Shown one piece after another: positions 8,724 to 16,716 of a stretch of DNA of 53,560 nucleotides. The translations under genes and the position numbers were made by a program. Origin of the DNA: Litorimonas sp964610115 (GTDB taxonomy: Bacteria; Pseudomonadota; Alphaproteobacteria; Caulobacterales; Maricaulaceae); the NCBI GenBank assembly GCA_964610115.1, contig CAZSUW010000005.1:1-53560 (forward strand). The letters run 5' to 3'. The notes beneath the pieces are model-generated. The model searched no databases and had not been told where the DNA came from. It worked only from the letters and a program-made list of their open reading frames with translations. Every line of letters begins with the position of its first letter. Position 1 is the first letter of the stretch.

Positions 8724-9593
8724 ATGAACTCGATTATTGGTATTGTGCTGACGCTGATCTGTGTTTTCGGCGGTTATATTCTTGCGGGCGGCAAGATGAA
8801 TATCATCATTTACGCGCTCCCATATGAGATGATGATCATTGGCGGCGCGGCTGTCGGGGCCTTTCTCTGCGGCAATGATATGCACATCGTGAAGTCAACA
8901 GGTCGCGATATTATGGCCGTCTTTAAAGGGCCGAAATGGAAGCGACAGGACTACGCAGACTTGCTCTGTCTGATGTACGAGCTTGTCCGCCTCTCCAAAG
9001 ACAGCCCTGTTGAAGTCGAAAGCCATATTGAAGACCCTGAGAACAGTGCGCTTTTCCAGGATTACCCAAGGATTTTGGCGGCGACTGATTTTGTCGAGCT
9101 GATCTGCGATACGATCCGGTCCATGTTGATGAACTTCGACAATGTATATCAGGTCGAAGAGCTGCTGGATAAGCAGTTAGAGACGATGCGGGAGGAAAAA
9201 CTCCACGGTTCCCACGCTTTGCAGACCGTTGCTGACGCGCTTCCAGCTTTGGGCATCGTTGCGGCGGTCCTGGGTATTATCAAAACCATGGCGTCTATTG
9301 ACAAGCCCCCGGAGATTTTGGGCAGCATGATTGGGGCCGCTCTCGTTGGTACTTTTCTGGGCGTGTTTATGGCCTATGGCCTCGTGGGCCCATTGGCAGG
9401 CCGCGTAAAACAAATCCGTGAAGAGGAAGCTTTTTTCTACAACCTATCGAGAGAAGTGCTGGTCAGTTCGCTTCACAAGAATGAGCCAGCCATTGCTGTC
9501 GAGGTCGCGCGGCGCTCCGCGCCCATTCATTCCCGCCCAAGTTTTACCGAGGTCGAAGAGGCCCTCAAAGCCTTACGGAAGGCCGCGGCATGA
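8724..9593 (+). CDS. motA: Flagellar stator protein MotA
   Basis: The 289-residue protein has the MotA layout: two N-terminal membrane helices (SIIGIVLTLICVFGGYILAG; MMIIGGAAVGAFL), a cytoplasmic charged loop, and two more helices at about residues 165-215 (LPALGIVAAVLGIIKTMAS; IGAALVGTFLGVFMAYGLVG). The conserved prolines before and inside the third helix region and the loop charges are visible. MotA surrounds MotB to form the proton-driven stator. Its stop overlaps the start of the next gene by four bases, suggesting coupled translation with a secreted protein of unknown role. Confidence 0.97.
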   Translation: MNSIIGIVLTLICVFGGYILAGGKMNIIIYALPYEMMIIGGAAVGAFLCGNDMHIVKSTGRDIMAVFKGPKWKRQDYADLLCLMYELVRLSKDSPVEVESHIEDPENSALFQDYPRILAATDFVELICDTIRSMLMNFDNVYQVEELLDKQLETMREEKLHGSHALQTVADALPALGIVAAVLGIIKTMASIDKPPEILGSMIGAALVGTFLGVFMAYGLVGPLAGRVKQIREEEAFFYNLSREVLVSSLHKNEPAIAVEVARRSAPIHSRPSFTEVEEALKALRKAAA

Positions 9594-10951
9594 TCCGCCT
9601 AACGCTACTGATAGGGATATTGGCTTCCACGGCCCTGCCGATTTGTGCCATGGCCAATGACGCGCCGTTAAACGCTTCTTCTGCGTCTGAGGCTTTAGAC
9701 CCGGCGCGGGAAAACAGCCTGCGCCGCGTTCTCATGCAGGCATCAGAGTCAGGGCTAGTTCTGATAAAAGAGCCTGGCGAGGCCACAACACCGCCGTCAT
9801 TACAATCAGAAAGCGCCGTGCCGGCGCGCTCTACATTTGATGGCGTTGCGTGTCAGGATTTTGAGGTCCTTAAAACGCTGGAAGACGAAACGGGTGCGGG
9901 TGCATCTTTATTGGCCGATGGTCTCGCGGAAGAGCTAACCGCTATGTCCGGCAATGCGTCTGTCGATCCCGTGCTGACCTTGGCGGCCCACGCGCTCGCA
10001 GGAAGCTTAAGCTATGCCGATCAGAGTCATTTACTGAGATTCTCGACGTGCGGTCCGCATGTCGGGGTCTTCGCTTTACTTGTCGGCGGACCGTTTCCTA
10101 AGGATCAGAACCTCCCAGAATTTTCTCGTGAAATTTCAAGAACGCTTCTTGATCTTCCCGTCTGGCTTCATCGTCGGGTTGGACTACAAGTCGCAATTCG
10201 CGCCGCAGAAGCGAACCATACAGCCTTGGCGCAGTCTGTCCTGTTGGGGTTGACGAGCCGAGGCGTTATCGATGCCGCGTTTGATCGGGGCGATCCTGAT
10301 GTCGTCTATCTGCTCGCGCTGCTGGATCAGGACCGCCACCTCGATCAATCGCGTGCAAAACTCGATTGGTTGGCGGACCGCGATCATATTTATCAATTAA
10401 CGGCGATGGCGCTTTTGAAAGAGCTGTCGTCATCTGAAGAGGGTGATGCGTTTGTGTCCCCATACATCCTGACAGAAGTCGTCCCAGATTCGCAGTTAAA
10501 TGCGTCGGAGAATCTGGCCCGTCTTGCTAGTCTTTCGATCGATCGCGGCCAGATCGCCGAGGCGTATACGCTTCTAAGTGCCGCCCCTGATTTGAATCAC
10601 CCCGATATTAATAGGCAGGTCAACCGGGTGGTGACGGCGTTCTCCGAAGCCCTTGCGAGCGACGATCCGCTTGAGCAGCTTCGTGCGATGGATGGTCTTC
10701 TCCGCCTTTCCGCCGAGGAAGGGACAGACTTGGATACACTTCAAGCCTATGCGCAATCGCATCTGTCTGAAGAAAGCCCGATATCGCCAGAGCTAACCGT
10801 ACAAGTTCCTTCCGTGATTGCATCTGCAAGTGAACCAAGAGCATCCACTGCGCCACCACCACCGCCAAGAAGTTTGAGTAAGGCCCGAGCAGCCATTGCA
10901 ACGATAGACGCTGATCTGGCCTCGCTACGGGAAGGCCTATCAAATGAGTAG
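9590..10951 (+). CDS. Secreted protein of unknown function, coupled to motA
   Basis: The 453-residue protein starts with a clear Sec signal peptide (MIRLTLLIGILASTALPICA) and is otherwise alpha-helical and Ala/Leu-rich, with no domain I recognise. Near the C-terminus there is a run of prolines (TAPPPPPRSL) and a final coiled-coil-like helix. It overlaps motA by four bases and flgF by eight, so it belongs to the motility unit. By position and type it recalls rhizobial MotC, a periplasmic protein of similar size that supports MotB, but I see no sequence match and this is inference only. A helical-repeat (TPR-like) fold is another possibility. Confidence 0.7.
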   Translation: MIRLTLLIGILASTALPICAMANDAPLNASSASEALDPARENSLRRVLMQASESGLVLIKEPGEATTPPSLQSESAVPARSTFDGVACQDFEVLKTLEDETGAGASLLADGLAEELTAMSGNASVDPVLTLAAHALAGSLSYADQSHLLRFSTCGPHVGVFALLVGGPFPKDQNLPEFSREISRTLLDLPVWLHRRVGLQVAIRAAEANHTALAQSVLLGLTSRGVIDAAFDRGDPDVVYLLALLDQDRHLDQSRAKLDWLADRDHIYQLTAMALLKELSSSEEGDAFVSPYILTEVVPDSQLNASENLARLASLSIDRGQIAEAYTLLSAAPDLNHPDINRQVNRVVTAFSEALASDDPLEQLRAMDGLLRLSAEEGTDLDTLQAYAQSHLSEESPISPELTVQVPSVIASASEPRASTAPPPPPRSLSKARAAIATIDADLASLREGLSNE

Positions 10952-11669
10952 TCCGACTTATACGATTTTATCGCGGCAGGCTGGCTTGATGCGCGAGTTT
11001 AGTGCGATCGCCAACAATATCGCCAATAGTTCGACGACGGGCTATAAAGCCGAACGGGCCGTATTCTCTGAATTTATTGCGCGGACGCAGAGAGGTGCAG
11101 CTGTCAACGGATCAACATCAATTGGTCGACTTGCGGCCCATGTCTCTGACTTCTCAGATGGGGGCTTAAGGCATACGGGCGGGACGCTAGACCTTGCAAT
11201 TACAGGCGAAGGATTCTTTCAAGTCCAGCTGGATGACGGTGTCGGGCTGACCCGTGCCGGACACTTTTTGACCGACGATATTGGCCGCGTAATTGACCCC
11301 GCTGGAAATGCGGTCCTTGATGTTGGCGGCGGCGAAATCATCATTCCTCCGGATGCCGCAACGATTTCTGTAGCGAGTGACGGAACATTGAGTATCGACG
11401 GCGAAGAATTTGCTATTGTGGGTGTTGTGAGGGCTGACCCAATTTCACTCAGCCGGCTTGGCGGTAATTACTGGCAGAGTGCTGAAACAGAACCCGTTGA
11501 AACGCCCACAATCTCCAGCGGGTTTTTGGAAGACAGCAATGCCAATCCAGTTCTTGAAATGGCCCGCATGGTCTCGGTTCAACGCTTCTATGATGCCGGA
11601 CAAAGCCTTCTTGAAATCGATAATAAGCGGCTCGAAACACTCGCGCAAACGCTTCGACAAAGTGCCTAA
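10944..11669 (+). CDS. flgF: Flagellar proximal rod protein FlgF
   Basis: The 241-residue protein shows the rod/hook N-terminal motif (LMREFSAIANNIANSSTTGY), the central FlgE/F/G domain (GTLDLAITGEGFFQVQL, LTRAGHFLTDDIGRV) and the C-terminal helix (MARMVSVQRFYDAGQSLLEI). FlgF is a rod subunit exported through the type III gate. The call FlgF rather than FlgG follows from length (about 240 against 260) and order: flgF precedes flgG in alphaproteobacteria. The start overlaps the preceding gene by eight bases. Confidence 0.95.
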   Translation: MSSPTYTILSRQAGLMREFSAIANNIANSSTTGYKAERAVFSEFIARTQRGAAVNGSTSIGRLAAHVSDFSDGGLRHTGGTLDLAITGEGFFQVQLDDGVGLTRAGHFLTDDIGRVIDPAGNAVLDVGGGEIIIPPDAATISVASDGTLSIDGEEFAIVGVVRADPISLSRLGGNYWQSAETEPVETPTISSGFLEDSNANPVLEMARMVSVQRFYDAGQSLLEIDNKRLETLAQTLRQSA

Positions 11670-11708
11670 CGGGCAAAGCGCCTAAAGAAAAAGGAAAGGA
11701 GCTTCAGG

Positions 11709-12494
11709 ATGAACGCTCTCAAAATTGCAGCAACTGGAATGGCGGCTCAACAAACCCGTGTTGATGTCATATCCAACAACATCGCGAATATGAGCACGAC
11801 GGCTTATCAGCCCCGTGTCGCAGAATTCGCCGACCTGATTTATCAACAAATCCAGACGCCAGGGACACTTTCCTCGCAAACCGGTGCGACTGTGCCGGCG
11901 GGTATTCAGATTGGTTTGGGCGTCCGGCCAACAACGGTATCTGTACAATTAGTTCAGGGAGCACTGTCGCAAACCGGTGGCGATCTTGATGTCGCGATTG
12001 AGGGGCGGGGTTATTTCCAAATCGACCTGCCCAGCGGTGAACAAGCCTATACGCGGGACGGGAAATTTTATCGCGATGCTGACGGTCAGGTCGTCAATTC
12101 TGACGGTTATCCGCTGTCAGATGGTATTACGATCCCGGCTGACGCAAGGCGAATTGCTATAAGTGGTGACGGCGAAGTTACAGCCTATTTTGATAATAGC
12201 TCTGCGGGTCAAACGATTGGCACGATCAGCTTACATACGTTTTCCAATGCCAAGGGTCTGGAAGCGATGGGCGGGAATCTATTCCGTGAAACAGCGGGGT
12301 CTGGGGCCCCGTTTTCCGGTGCGGCCGGTACAGACGGTATTGGCCAAATGCGCCAAGGTTATCTCGAAGATAGCGGCGTGGATGTCGTTGAAGAAATCAG
12401 CGAGTTGATCGAGGCGCAGCGAGGTTATGAGCTGAACTCAAAAGTTATCACAGCGGCCGATGAAATGTTCGCTGCCACGACACGCATTCGATAG
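11709..12494 (+). CDS. flgG: Flagellar distal rod protein FlgG
   Basis: The 261-residue protein is a textbook FlgG: MNALKIAATGMAAQQTRVDV then ISNNIANMSTTAYQPRVAEF, a conserved region around QTGGDLDVAIEGRGYFQI and the C-terminal ISELIEAQRGYELNSKVITA. Length 260-262 is nearly invariant in the family. AAAGGAG lies eight bases before the ATG. It forms the distal rod that passes through the P and L rings, whose genes and assembly factor (flgA, flgH) follow directly. Confidence 0.97.
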   Translation: MNALKIAATGMAAQQTRVDVISNNIANMSTTAYQPRVAEFADLIYQQIQTPGTLSSQTGATVPAGIQIGLGVRPTTVSVQLVQGALSQTGGDLDVAIEGRGYFQIDLPSGEQAYTRDGKFYRDADGQVVNSDGYPLSDGITIPADARRIAISGDGEVTAYFDNSSAGQTIGTISLHTFSNAKGLEAMGGNLFRETAGSGAPFSGAAGTDGIGQMRQGYLEDSGVDVVEEISELIEAQRGYELNSKVITAADEMFAATTRIR

Positions 12495-12498
12495 ACCT

Positions 12499-12885
12499 AT
12501 GCGTTACATTTTCCCAATTCTGATCCTCTTCGCGCCTGCGATGGCATATGCCTCGGAACCGACGGCAAACCGCACGATACCCCGCGGGACGCAGATCACT
12601 GCCGCAATGGTAACGGGCGATGCCACCGAAATTCTAGGCCTTGAAACCACCCGCACAATACGCAGCGGAACGGTGATTGAAGGACATCTTATCCGCGAGC
12701 CGCTGGCTGTTGAACGCAATCAAGTTGTGACCGTCGTTTATAAATCCGGATCGTTGACGATCGAAACGGTTGGGCGGGCCTTGGACGAAGGATCATCTGG
12801 CGCCCAAATTCGTGTGATGAACCTTGATAGTCGCAAATCCATCATGGGCCGGATTACCGGACCCGGCGAAGTGGAGGTTGGTTAG
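12499..12885 (+). CDS. flgA: P-ring assembly chaperone FlgA
   Basis: The 128-residue precursor begins with a signal peptide (MRYIFPILILFAPAMAYA) and then a SAF/FlgA-type domain: IPRGTQITAAMV, TTRTIRSGTVIEGHLIREP, VERNQVVTVVYKSGSLTIET, and the C-terminal RVMNLDSRKSIMGRITGPGE, all typical of FlgA. FlgA is a periplasmic chaperone for the P ring (FlgI). It is a short form, lacking the N-terminal extension of enterobacterial FlgA (about 220 residues). The ATG at 12499 is four bases after the flgG stop. Confidence 0.93.
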   Translation: MRYIFPILILFAPAMAYASEPTANRTIPRGTQITAAMVTGDATEILGLETTRTIRSGTVIEGHLIREPLAVERNQVVTVVYKSGSLTIETVGRALDEGSSGAQIRVMNLDSRKSIMGRITGPGEVEVG

Positions 12886-12886
12886 T

Positions 12887-13621
12887 ATGCGCTCTTACAG
12901 AAAACCCGTGTTTCGATCTTGCCTCGGCTTAATCTGGTTATTCCCTCTGATTGGCTGCGCAACGTCCCCCAAGCCCGTTCAGCGCGCTTACGACCCCGTT
13001 CCGCGCGCGCAAGCAGAATACCCCGTTATTGCCCATCAAGCCCGAGAGATGGCGACGTCGCGTTCCGCTTCGCTTTGGAGTGCGTCTCCAGAATCTTTGT
13101 TCGGTGATCGCAGGGCGCGAGGAATCGGCGATATTCTGACCGTTATGATCGACATTGATGACTCCGCCGATTTCAACAACTCTCTATCGAGCAGCCGCCA
13201 ATCAAATCGCGGGTTTTCGATTGGCAGTCTTCTCGGATTGCCCGAGGTTATCAATCGCAATCTGCCGCAGGGCGCTTCACTCGATCCGGCGATCGATATT
13301 TCCTCTAACAATAATGTTGTCGGCCAGGGCAATCGCTCACGCGGGGAAAGCTTGTCCCTGACTTTGGCGGCCCAAGTGGTTGGCATTACCCCCAATGGTG
13401 ATCTGGCCATTGAAGGCGCGCAGGATATTCGTGTTGATTCCGAAACCCGACAGATCGTGGTGTCAGGTTATGTCCGTCGGGAAGATATTTCGCGGCGCAA
13501 TGTCATCACGCTTGATAAAATTGCTGGGGCGCGCGTCACCTATGGTGGGCACGGTATCATTGATCGCGCCACATCAGACCGTGCCGGTGCGCGCCTTATG
13601 GATAAGATCATCCCCTTTTAA
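12887..13621 (+). CDS. flgH: Flagellar L-ring lipoprotein FlgH
   Basis: The 244-residue precursor has a lipoprotein signal (FPLIGCATS; lipidated Cys in the LIGC box) and FlgH hallmarks: SLWSASPESLFGDRRARGIG, DILTVMIDIDDSADFNNSLS, SLTLAAQVVGITPNGDLAIE, VDSETRQIVVSGYVRREDIS and the late IADARVTYGGHG-like segment (IAGARVTYGGHG). It forms the outer-membrane L ring. The start at 12887 follows the flgA stop by one base; the longer frame would run inside flgA. Confidence 0.96.
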   Translation: MRSYRKPVFRSCLGLIWLFPLIGCATSPKPVQRAYDPVPRAQAEYPVIAHQAREMATSRSASLWSASPESLFGDRRARGIGDILTVMIDIDDSADFNNSLSSSRQSNRGFSIGSLLGLPEVINRNLPQGASLDPAIDISSNNNVVGQGNRSRGESLSLTLAAQVVGITPNGDLAIEGAQDIRVDSETRQIVVSGYVRREDISRRNVITLDKIAGARVTYGGHGIIDRATSDRAGARLMDKIIPF

Positions 13622-13633
13622 CGGACGGAAGAC

Positions 13634-14179
13634 ATGAAACAGATCTTAGGTTTAATCGTCATGATGGGTGCCGCTGGCGGTGGCGTTGCCGTCTCAAACA
13701 CGGTCAAAACACGTTCGCTTGTCACTGTGCAAAGTGATGGTGGCGCCAAAGAAGATGGGGCGTATGACAAAACGGAAAAATCAAAGGCTGACGGAAAATC
13801 TGACGACAAAAAGGACGGCGGTAAAGCAAAGGGCGATAAAGCGGCATCGGCAGATGCGTTTAGTCTTTTGCGGTTCAAACGTCAGTTCATTGTGCCGGAA
13901 ATCGGACAAGATGGCGTAGACGCCCTGATCATCCTGAACTTGGCGATTGAACTTGATGATAAAGCGGGTGCGGATATTTTCTCACATGAGCCGAAGTTTC
14001 GAGATGCTTTTGTACGTGAACTCTTGGCCTTGTCGCGTAACGGGGCTTTTGGCCAAGACTTGACCTCAACACAGACTTATGAACTGTTGCGCGCCACATT
14101 ATTGCAGGCGGCAAAAGATGTTCGTACTGAAGGAATCAAGGATGTTCTCATCCTCGATATGGCGAAGCAAGAGCGCTAG
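13634..14179 (+). CDS. fliL: FliL-like stator-associated protein
   Basis: The 181-residue protein has one short N-terminal hydrophobic segment (MKQILGLIVMMGAAGGGVAV), a Lys/Asp/Gly-rich linker (about residues 38-75) and a C-terminal domain (RQFIVPEIGQDGVDALIILN, then TYELLRATLLQAAKDVRTEG) resembling the FliL periplasmic domain that rings the stator. It follows flgH by 12 bases, as fliL does in many alphaproteobacteria. Its last four bases overlap the convergent flgD end. Residue-level similarity is modest, so FliL is likely but not certain. Confidence 0.75.
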   Translation: MKQILGLIVMMGAAGGGVAVSNTVKTRSLVTVQSDGGAKEDGAYDKTEKSKADGKSDDKKDGGKAKGDKAASADAFSLLRFKRQFIVPEIGQDGVDALIILNLAIELDDKAGADIFSHEPKFRDAFVRELLALSRNGAFGQDLTSTQTYELLRATLLQAAKDVRTEGIKDVLILDMAKQER

Positions 14180-14478
14180 GCCCCATCTTCAGAGGTTGCT
14201 TGGCCCAGCGCGATCATTTCAGCAATATCTTCAAGCAGCGCATTGCCTTTGGCTTGAAGTTCTAGTCCACTAAATGTGGCGAGCTGGTCAACAAATTGTG
14301 TGGAGTCGAGAGGAGACAGAGGGTCCTGATTGCGGATTTGCGCGGTGAGTAAGTTCAAGAACGTTTCAAATTCAGCGCTTGTTTCACTGGCATCATTTGT
14401 CGTGCCAAGATCAGGATTCGCTTCATTGACCAAGGGGCCTTGAATGACCTTGCTAAATGCGGGGGAGATGATTGTCAT
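14176..14478 (-). CDS. flgD: Minimal hook-cap protein FlgD
   Basis: The 100-residue protein contains only the N-terminal FlgD domain: EFETFLNLLTAQIRNQDPLS followed by PLDSTQFVDQLATFSGLELQ, the hallmark of hook-capping FlgD. The C-terminal Tudor/Ig-like domains of enterobacterial FlgD (about 230 residues) are absent, and even rhizobial FlgD is somewhat longer. The frame closes with a natural stop overlapping the convergent fliL by four bases, with no sign of a frameshift. fliK lies 36 bases upstream on the same strand, a normal pairing since FlgD caps and FliK measures the hook. Confidence 0.92.
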   Translation of the reverse strand: MTIISPAFSKVIQGPLVNEANPDLGTTNDASETSAEFETFLNLLTAQIRNQDPLSPLDSTQFVDQLATFSGLELQAKGNALLEDIAEMIALGQATSEDGA

Positions 14479-14514
14479 TTGCTGACTCCTCTTTGCTTAT
14501 GCTTTGGCCCTGTC

Positions 14515-15744
14515 TCAGACACGAAGATTTAGGCGCTTTTCTAAGATGAAATGGGTCAAACTGGCTTCATCCTCTAACGCCAAGGTTTCATCGACAAGAT
14601 CGATGTCGCTGAACCCACTCCTTTGGTGGGATGAACCGTCTCCGTCGTTTCCGTCGCCAAAACTCTGGCCTGGAGCTGTTTGACCTGAATATCCGTCCTC
14701 AATCTGGACAGAGAAGTCCCCGATGAGTTGTTCGCGGAGAAGGGCGTTAATCTGATCCATTCGGGCGATAAGCGCTTGGCGCCCAGCGTCCGTCTCCGCT
14801 GATAAGGAAACAATAAGTCGGTGATCCGATGTGAAATCGAAATCCATCAAGATGCGCCCCATTTCCGGCGGATCAATTTGGATGATGGCTTTTTGAGACG
14901 CGAAGACGGATCTGACAATCACATCTGGCAAGGCTGTTGGGTTAGCGATCAAAACTGGAAGCGCTGGACTATGTGAAGCCGGCGTCAGGAGAGCCGGGGG
15001 CCCGGAGGGCGCAACGGATTGAGAGGACAATAAAGACGGTGTTGGCGTCGTTTCTCGACTGGTTGTTCCCGGCACTAAGTCCAGCGTCGACGCTATGGGC
15101 TGTTTATCGAGGGAAGCGGTATTTGGCTGCGCTTTAAGACGTGTCTCATTTAATACGTCAGCTGTCAGACGGCTACCTTTAGGGTCAGCTCGTTCAAGCC
15201 CGTCTTTCCCGGCCTTTTCCGTTATGTGCGAATTTGCTTTCAACGAAGCGCTATTTTCATGCATCAGCGTAGCGCGATGATTGGCAGGGCTTGCTTCAGT
15301 ATTTAGCGGTTCAGCAAGAACTGTTCCTGTCTGAGACGCAGTGTCTTTTGGGGTTCCAAGGCGGTTTAAACCGGGTCCGTCTTTCGCGATCGTCAGCAAG
15401 CGTCCAGTCTGAGTGGGGTCTTGTAGTGGGGTGACTGTTGCGACGCTTGTTGGAACTGAGAGCGTCTCTTTATTCGCAGCACTGTCTGGTTGGTGATTAG
15501 ATAGCGTAGTCAAGGCTTCTATCTGTTCTGTATTCTGTATCTCAAAGCTTAGAGGTGAAGTCCCGAGCAGATTGGCCTGTGCTTCCTGTGAATCAATGTG
15601 AGAGTGAAGGGTCTGGGTGACGCTTTTTCCTATCATTTCATCCCATTCAGAAATTCTATTGCCGTCCTGTTCCGCGCTTTTTTGTCTGTTCCCTTGCGTG
15701 TGCATGCGGTCACCGTGATTCGGGAGTCTTTCAGGTAAGAACAT
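14515..15744 (-). CDS. fliK: Hook-length control protein FliK
   Basis: The 409-residue protein has a long, low-complexity Ser/Thr/Pro-rich N-terminal region and a C-terminal Flg_hook domain at about residues 280-365 (KAIIQIDPPEMGRILMDFDF, IVSLSAETDAGRQALIARMD, INALLREQLIGDFSVQIED). The domain motif L-x-P-x-x-LG is seen here as IDPPEMGRI. FliK is a molecular ruler that switches export specificity through FlhB. An alternative start at the Met in GDRMHTQ would remove 13 residues. It is divergent from flgJ. Confidence 0.88.
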   Translation of the reverse strand: MFLPERLPNHGDRMHTQGNRQKSAEQDGNRISEWDEMIGKSVTQTLHSHIDSQEAQANLLGTSPLSFEIQNTEQIEALTTLSNHQPDSAANKETLSVPTSVATVTPLQDPTQTGRLLTIAKDGPGLNRLGTPKDTASQTGTVLAEPLNTEASPANHRATLMHENSASLKANSHITEKAGKDGLERADPKGSRLTADVLNETRLKAQPNTASLDKQPIASTLDLVPGTTSRETTPTPSLLSSQSVAPSGPPALLTPASHSPALPVLIANPTALPDVIVRSVFASQKAIIQIDPPEMGRILMDFDFTSDHRLIVSLSAETDAGRQALIARMDQINALLREQLIGDFSVQIEDGYSGQTAPGQSFGDGNDGDGSSHQRSGFSDIDLVDETLALEDEASLTHFILEKRLNLRV

Positions 15745-15767
15745 ACACCCATATAGTGTTACAATAT

Positions 15768-15782
15768 TTACTAATCATTTAA
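15768..15782 (+). promoter_or_regulatory. CtrA-like box between fliK and flgJ
   Basis: TTAC, seven bases, TTAA: one mismatch from TTAA-N7-TTAA, 24 bases before the flgJ start and in the 61-base divergent gap with fliK. The gap is strongly A/T-rich, which increases the chance of a random match. Confidence 0.3.
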
Positions 15783-15805
15783 AACCTTCGGAATAAGCCA
15801 CAAAA

Positions 15806-16129
15806 ATGCAATTACAAAACACCAAAAACGGGTACAGTCTACAAGCCCCTATTCAGATTAACGATCAAACAAGTCTTCAGGCCGACACAATTAGAAAGAA
15901 GGCGTTGGAGTTCGAAGCTGTATTCGTCTCGCAAATGTTGAAGCAATCGGGGTTGTCTGGTGTGTTCACATCCGACACGGGCGGACTAGGTGACGCGATG
16001 AGCGGTTTCTTTTTAGAGGCCATAGCGGAGGATCTGGTTGCCGCAGGGGGGTTCGGTCTTGCGGATCACATTGCACATCAATTGAAAAAACAAGTGGGCC
16101 TTGAAGACAATGCCTCGGAGCAAGGTTAG
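15806..16129 (+). CDS. flgJ: Rod-binding protein FlgJ (muramidase-less)
   Basis: The 107-residue protein corresponds to the N-terminal rod-binding domain of FlgJ: KKALEFEAVFVSQMLKQSGL, then GGLGDAMSGFFLEAIAEDLV and GGFGLADHIAHQL. It lacks the C-terminal muramidase domain of gammaproteobacterial FlgJ, as is usual in alphaproteobacteria, where a separate enzyme opens the peptidoglycan. It heads the unit that includes a flgN-like chaperone and the flagellin. Confidence 0.9.
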   Translation: MQLQNTKNGYSLQAPIQINDQTSLQADTIRKKALEFEAVFVSQMLKQSGLSGVFTSDTGGLGDAMSGFFLEAIAEDLVAAGGFGLADHIAHQLKKQVGLEDNASEQG

Positions 16130-16132
16130 ATT

Positions 16133-16528
16133 ATGCGCAGTCAACCTAACCTTTCAGATTTGAACCGTATTGCCGGTCTCTTAAAGTCGATCATTGATCA
16201 AGAGAACCAAGCTCTGCTGGACGCTGAATATAAGCAGCTCGGTGACTTAAGCGCCCTAAAACTTCGTTATGCTGAAGACCTGGAGAGCGCGTTTCAGGAA
16301 ATTTCAATATACGCAACAGCGTCAGAGCTACGACGCATATTAGACCCGCTCGAACGGGTTGTGGAACAAAATGCTAAACTTCTTTCTGCGGCTTTAAACG
16401 GCGCGGCAAGCGCGCGGTACCGTCTTGAGAATGAGGCGAAGTCAGAGTGTAGAGTAGGGGCATATGACCGGGACTCTCAGGCGCTTCATGTCGGGTATCA
16501 AGGTATAATTGCAAACAAAACGGTGTGA
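16133..16528 (+). CDS. FlgN-like export chaperone (putative)
   Basis: The 131-residue protein is almost entirely helical: LNRIAGLLKSIIDQENQALL, then LKLRYAEDLESAFQEI and ILDPLERVVEQNAKLLSAAL, with a shorter non-helical tail. This pattern (helix with IxxENxALxxxD, then two long helices) fits the FlgN family, chaperones of FlgK and FlgL. It starts three bases after flgJ and precedes the flagellin gene, in agreement. Sequence identity to FlgN cannot be judged here. Confidence 0.65.
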   Translation: MRSQPNLSDLNRIAGLLKSIIDQENQALLDAEYKQLGDLSALKLRYAEDLESAFQEISIYATASELRRILDPLERVVEQNAKLLSAALNGAASARYRLENEAKSECRVGAYDRDSQALHVGYQGIIANKTV

Positions 16529-16716
16529 ATTAACATATAATTATAAAATGATGCATAATCAGGTCTCACTCAGGAGAGTTCGCTGCCCGTCATCAAAAGC
16601 GGCAGTGTTTTGTCAGGACGACTTGAGTGCCGATGCCTTCACTGTGCTCGGTTTCATGTCATCTCAGCACTTGAACAAGGCGATCTTGTCAGGCTGACAT
16701 TCCAAAAGGGGACATC
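16529..16716 (+). promoter_or_regulatory. Flagellin promoter and long 5' leader with CtrA-like box
   Basis: A 188-base region lies before the flagellin ATG. Near its beginning (16530-16544) TTAA, seven bases, TTAT matches the CtrA box with one mismatch in an A/T-rich stretch that also holds TATAAT (16536-16541). If transcription begins near there, the flagellin mRNA has a leader of about 150 bases, room for FlbT to act; flbT is three genes downstream. AGGGGA lies six bases before the ATG. Confidence 0.35.
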
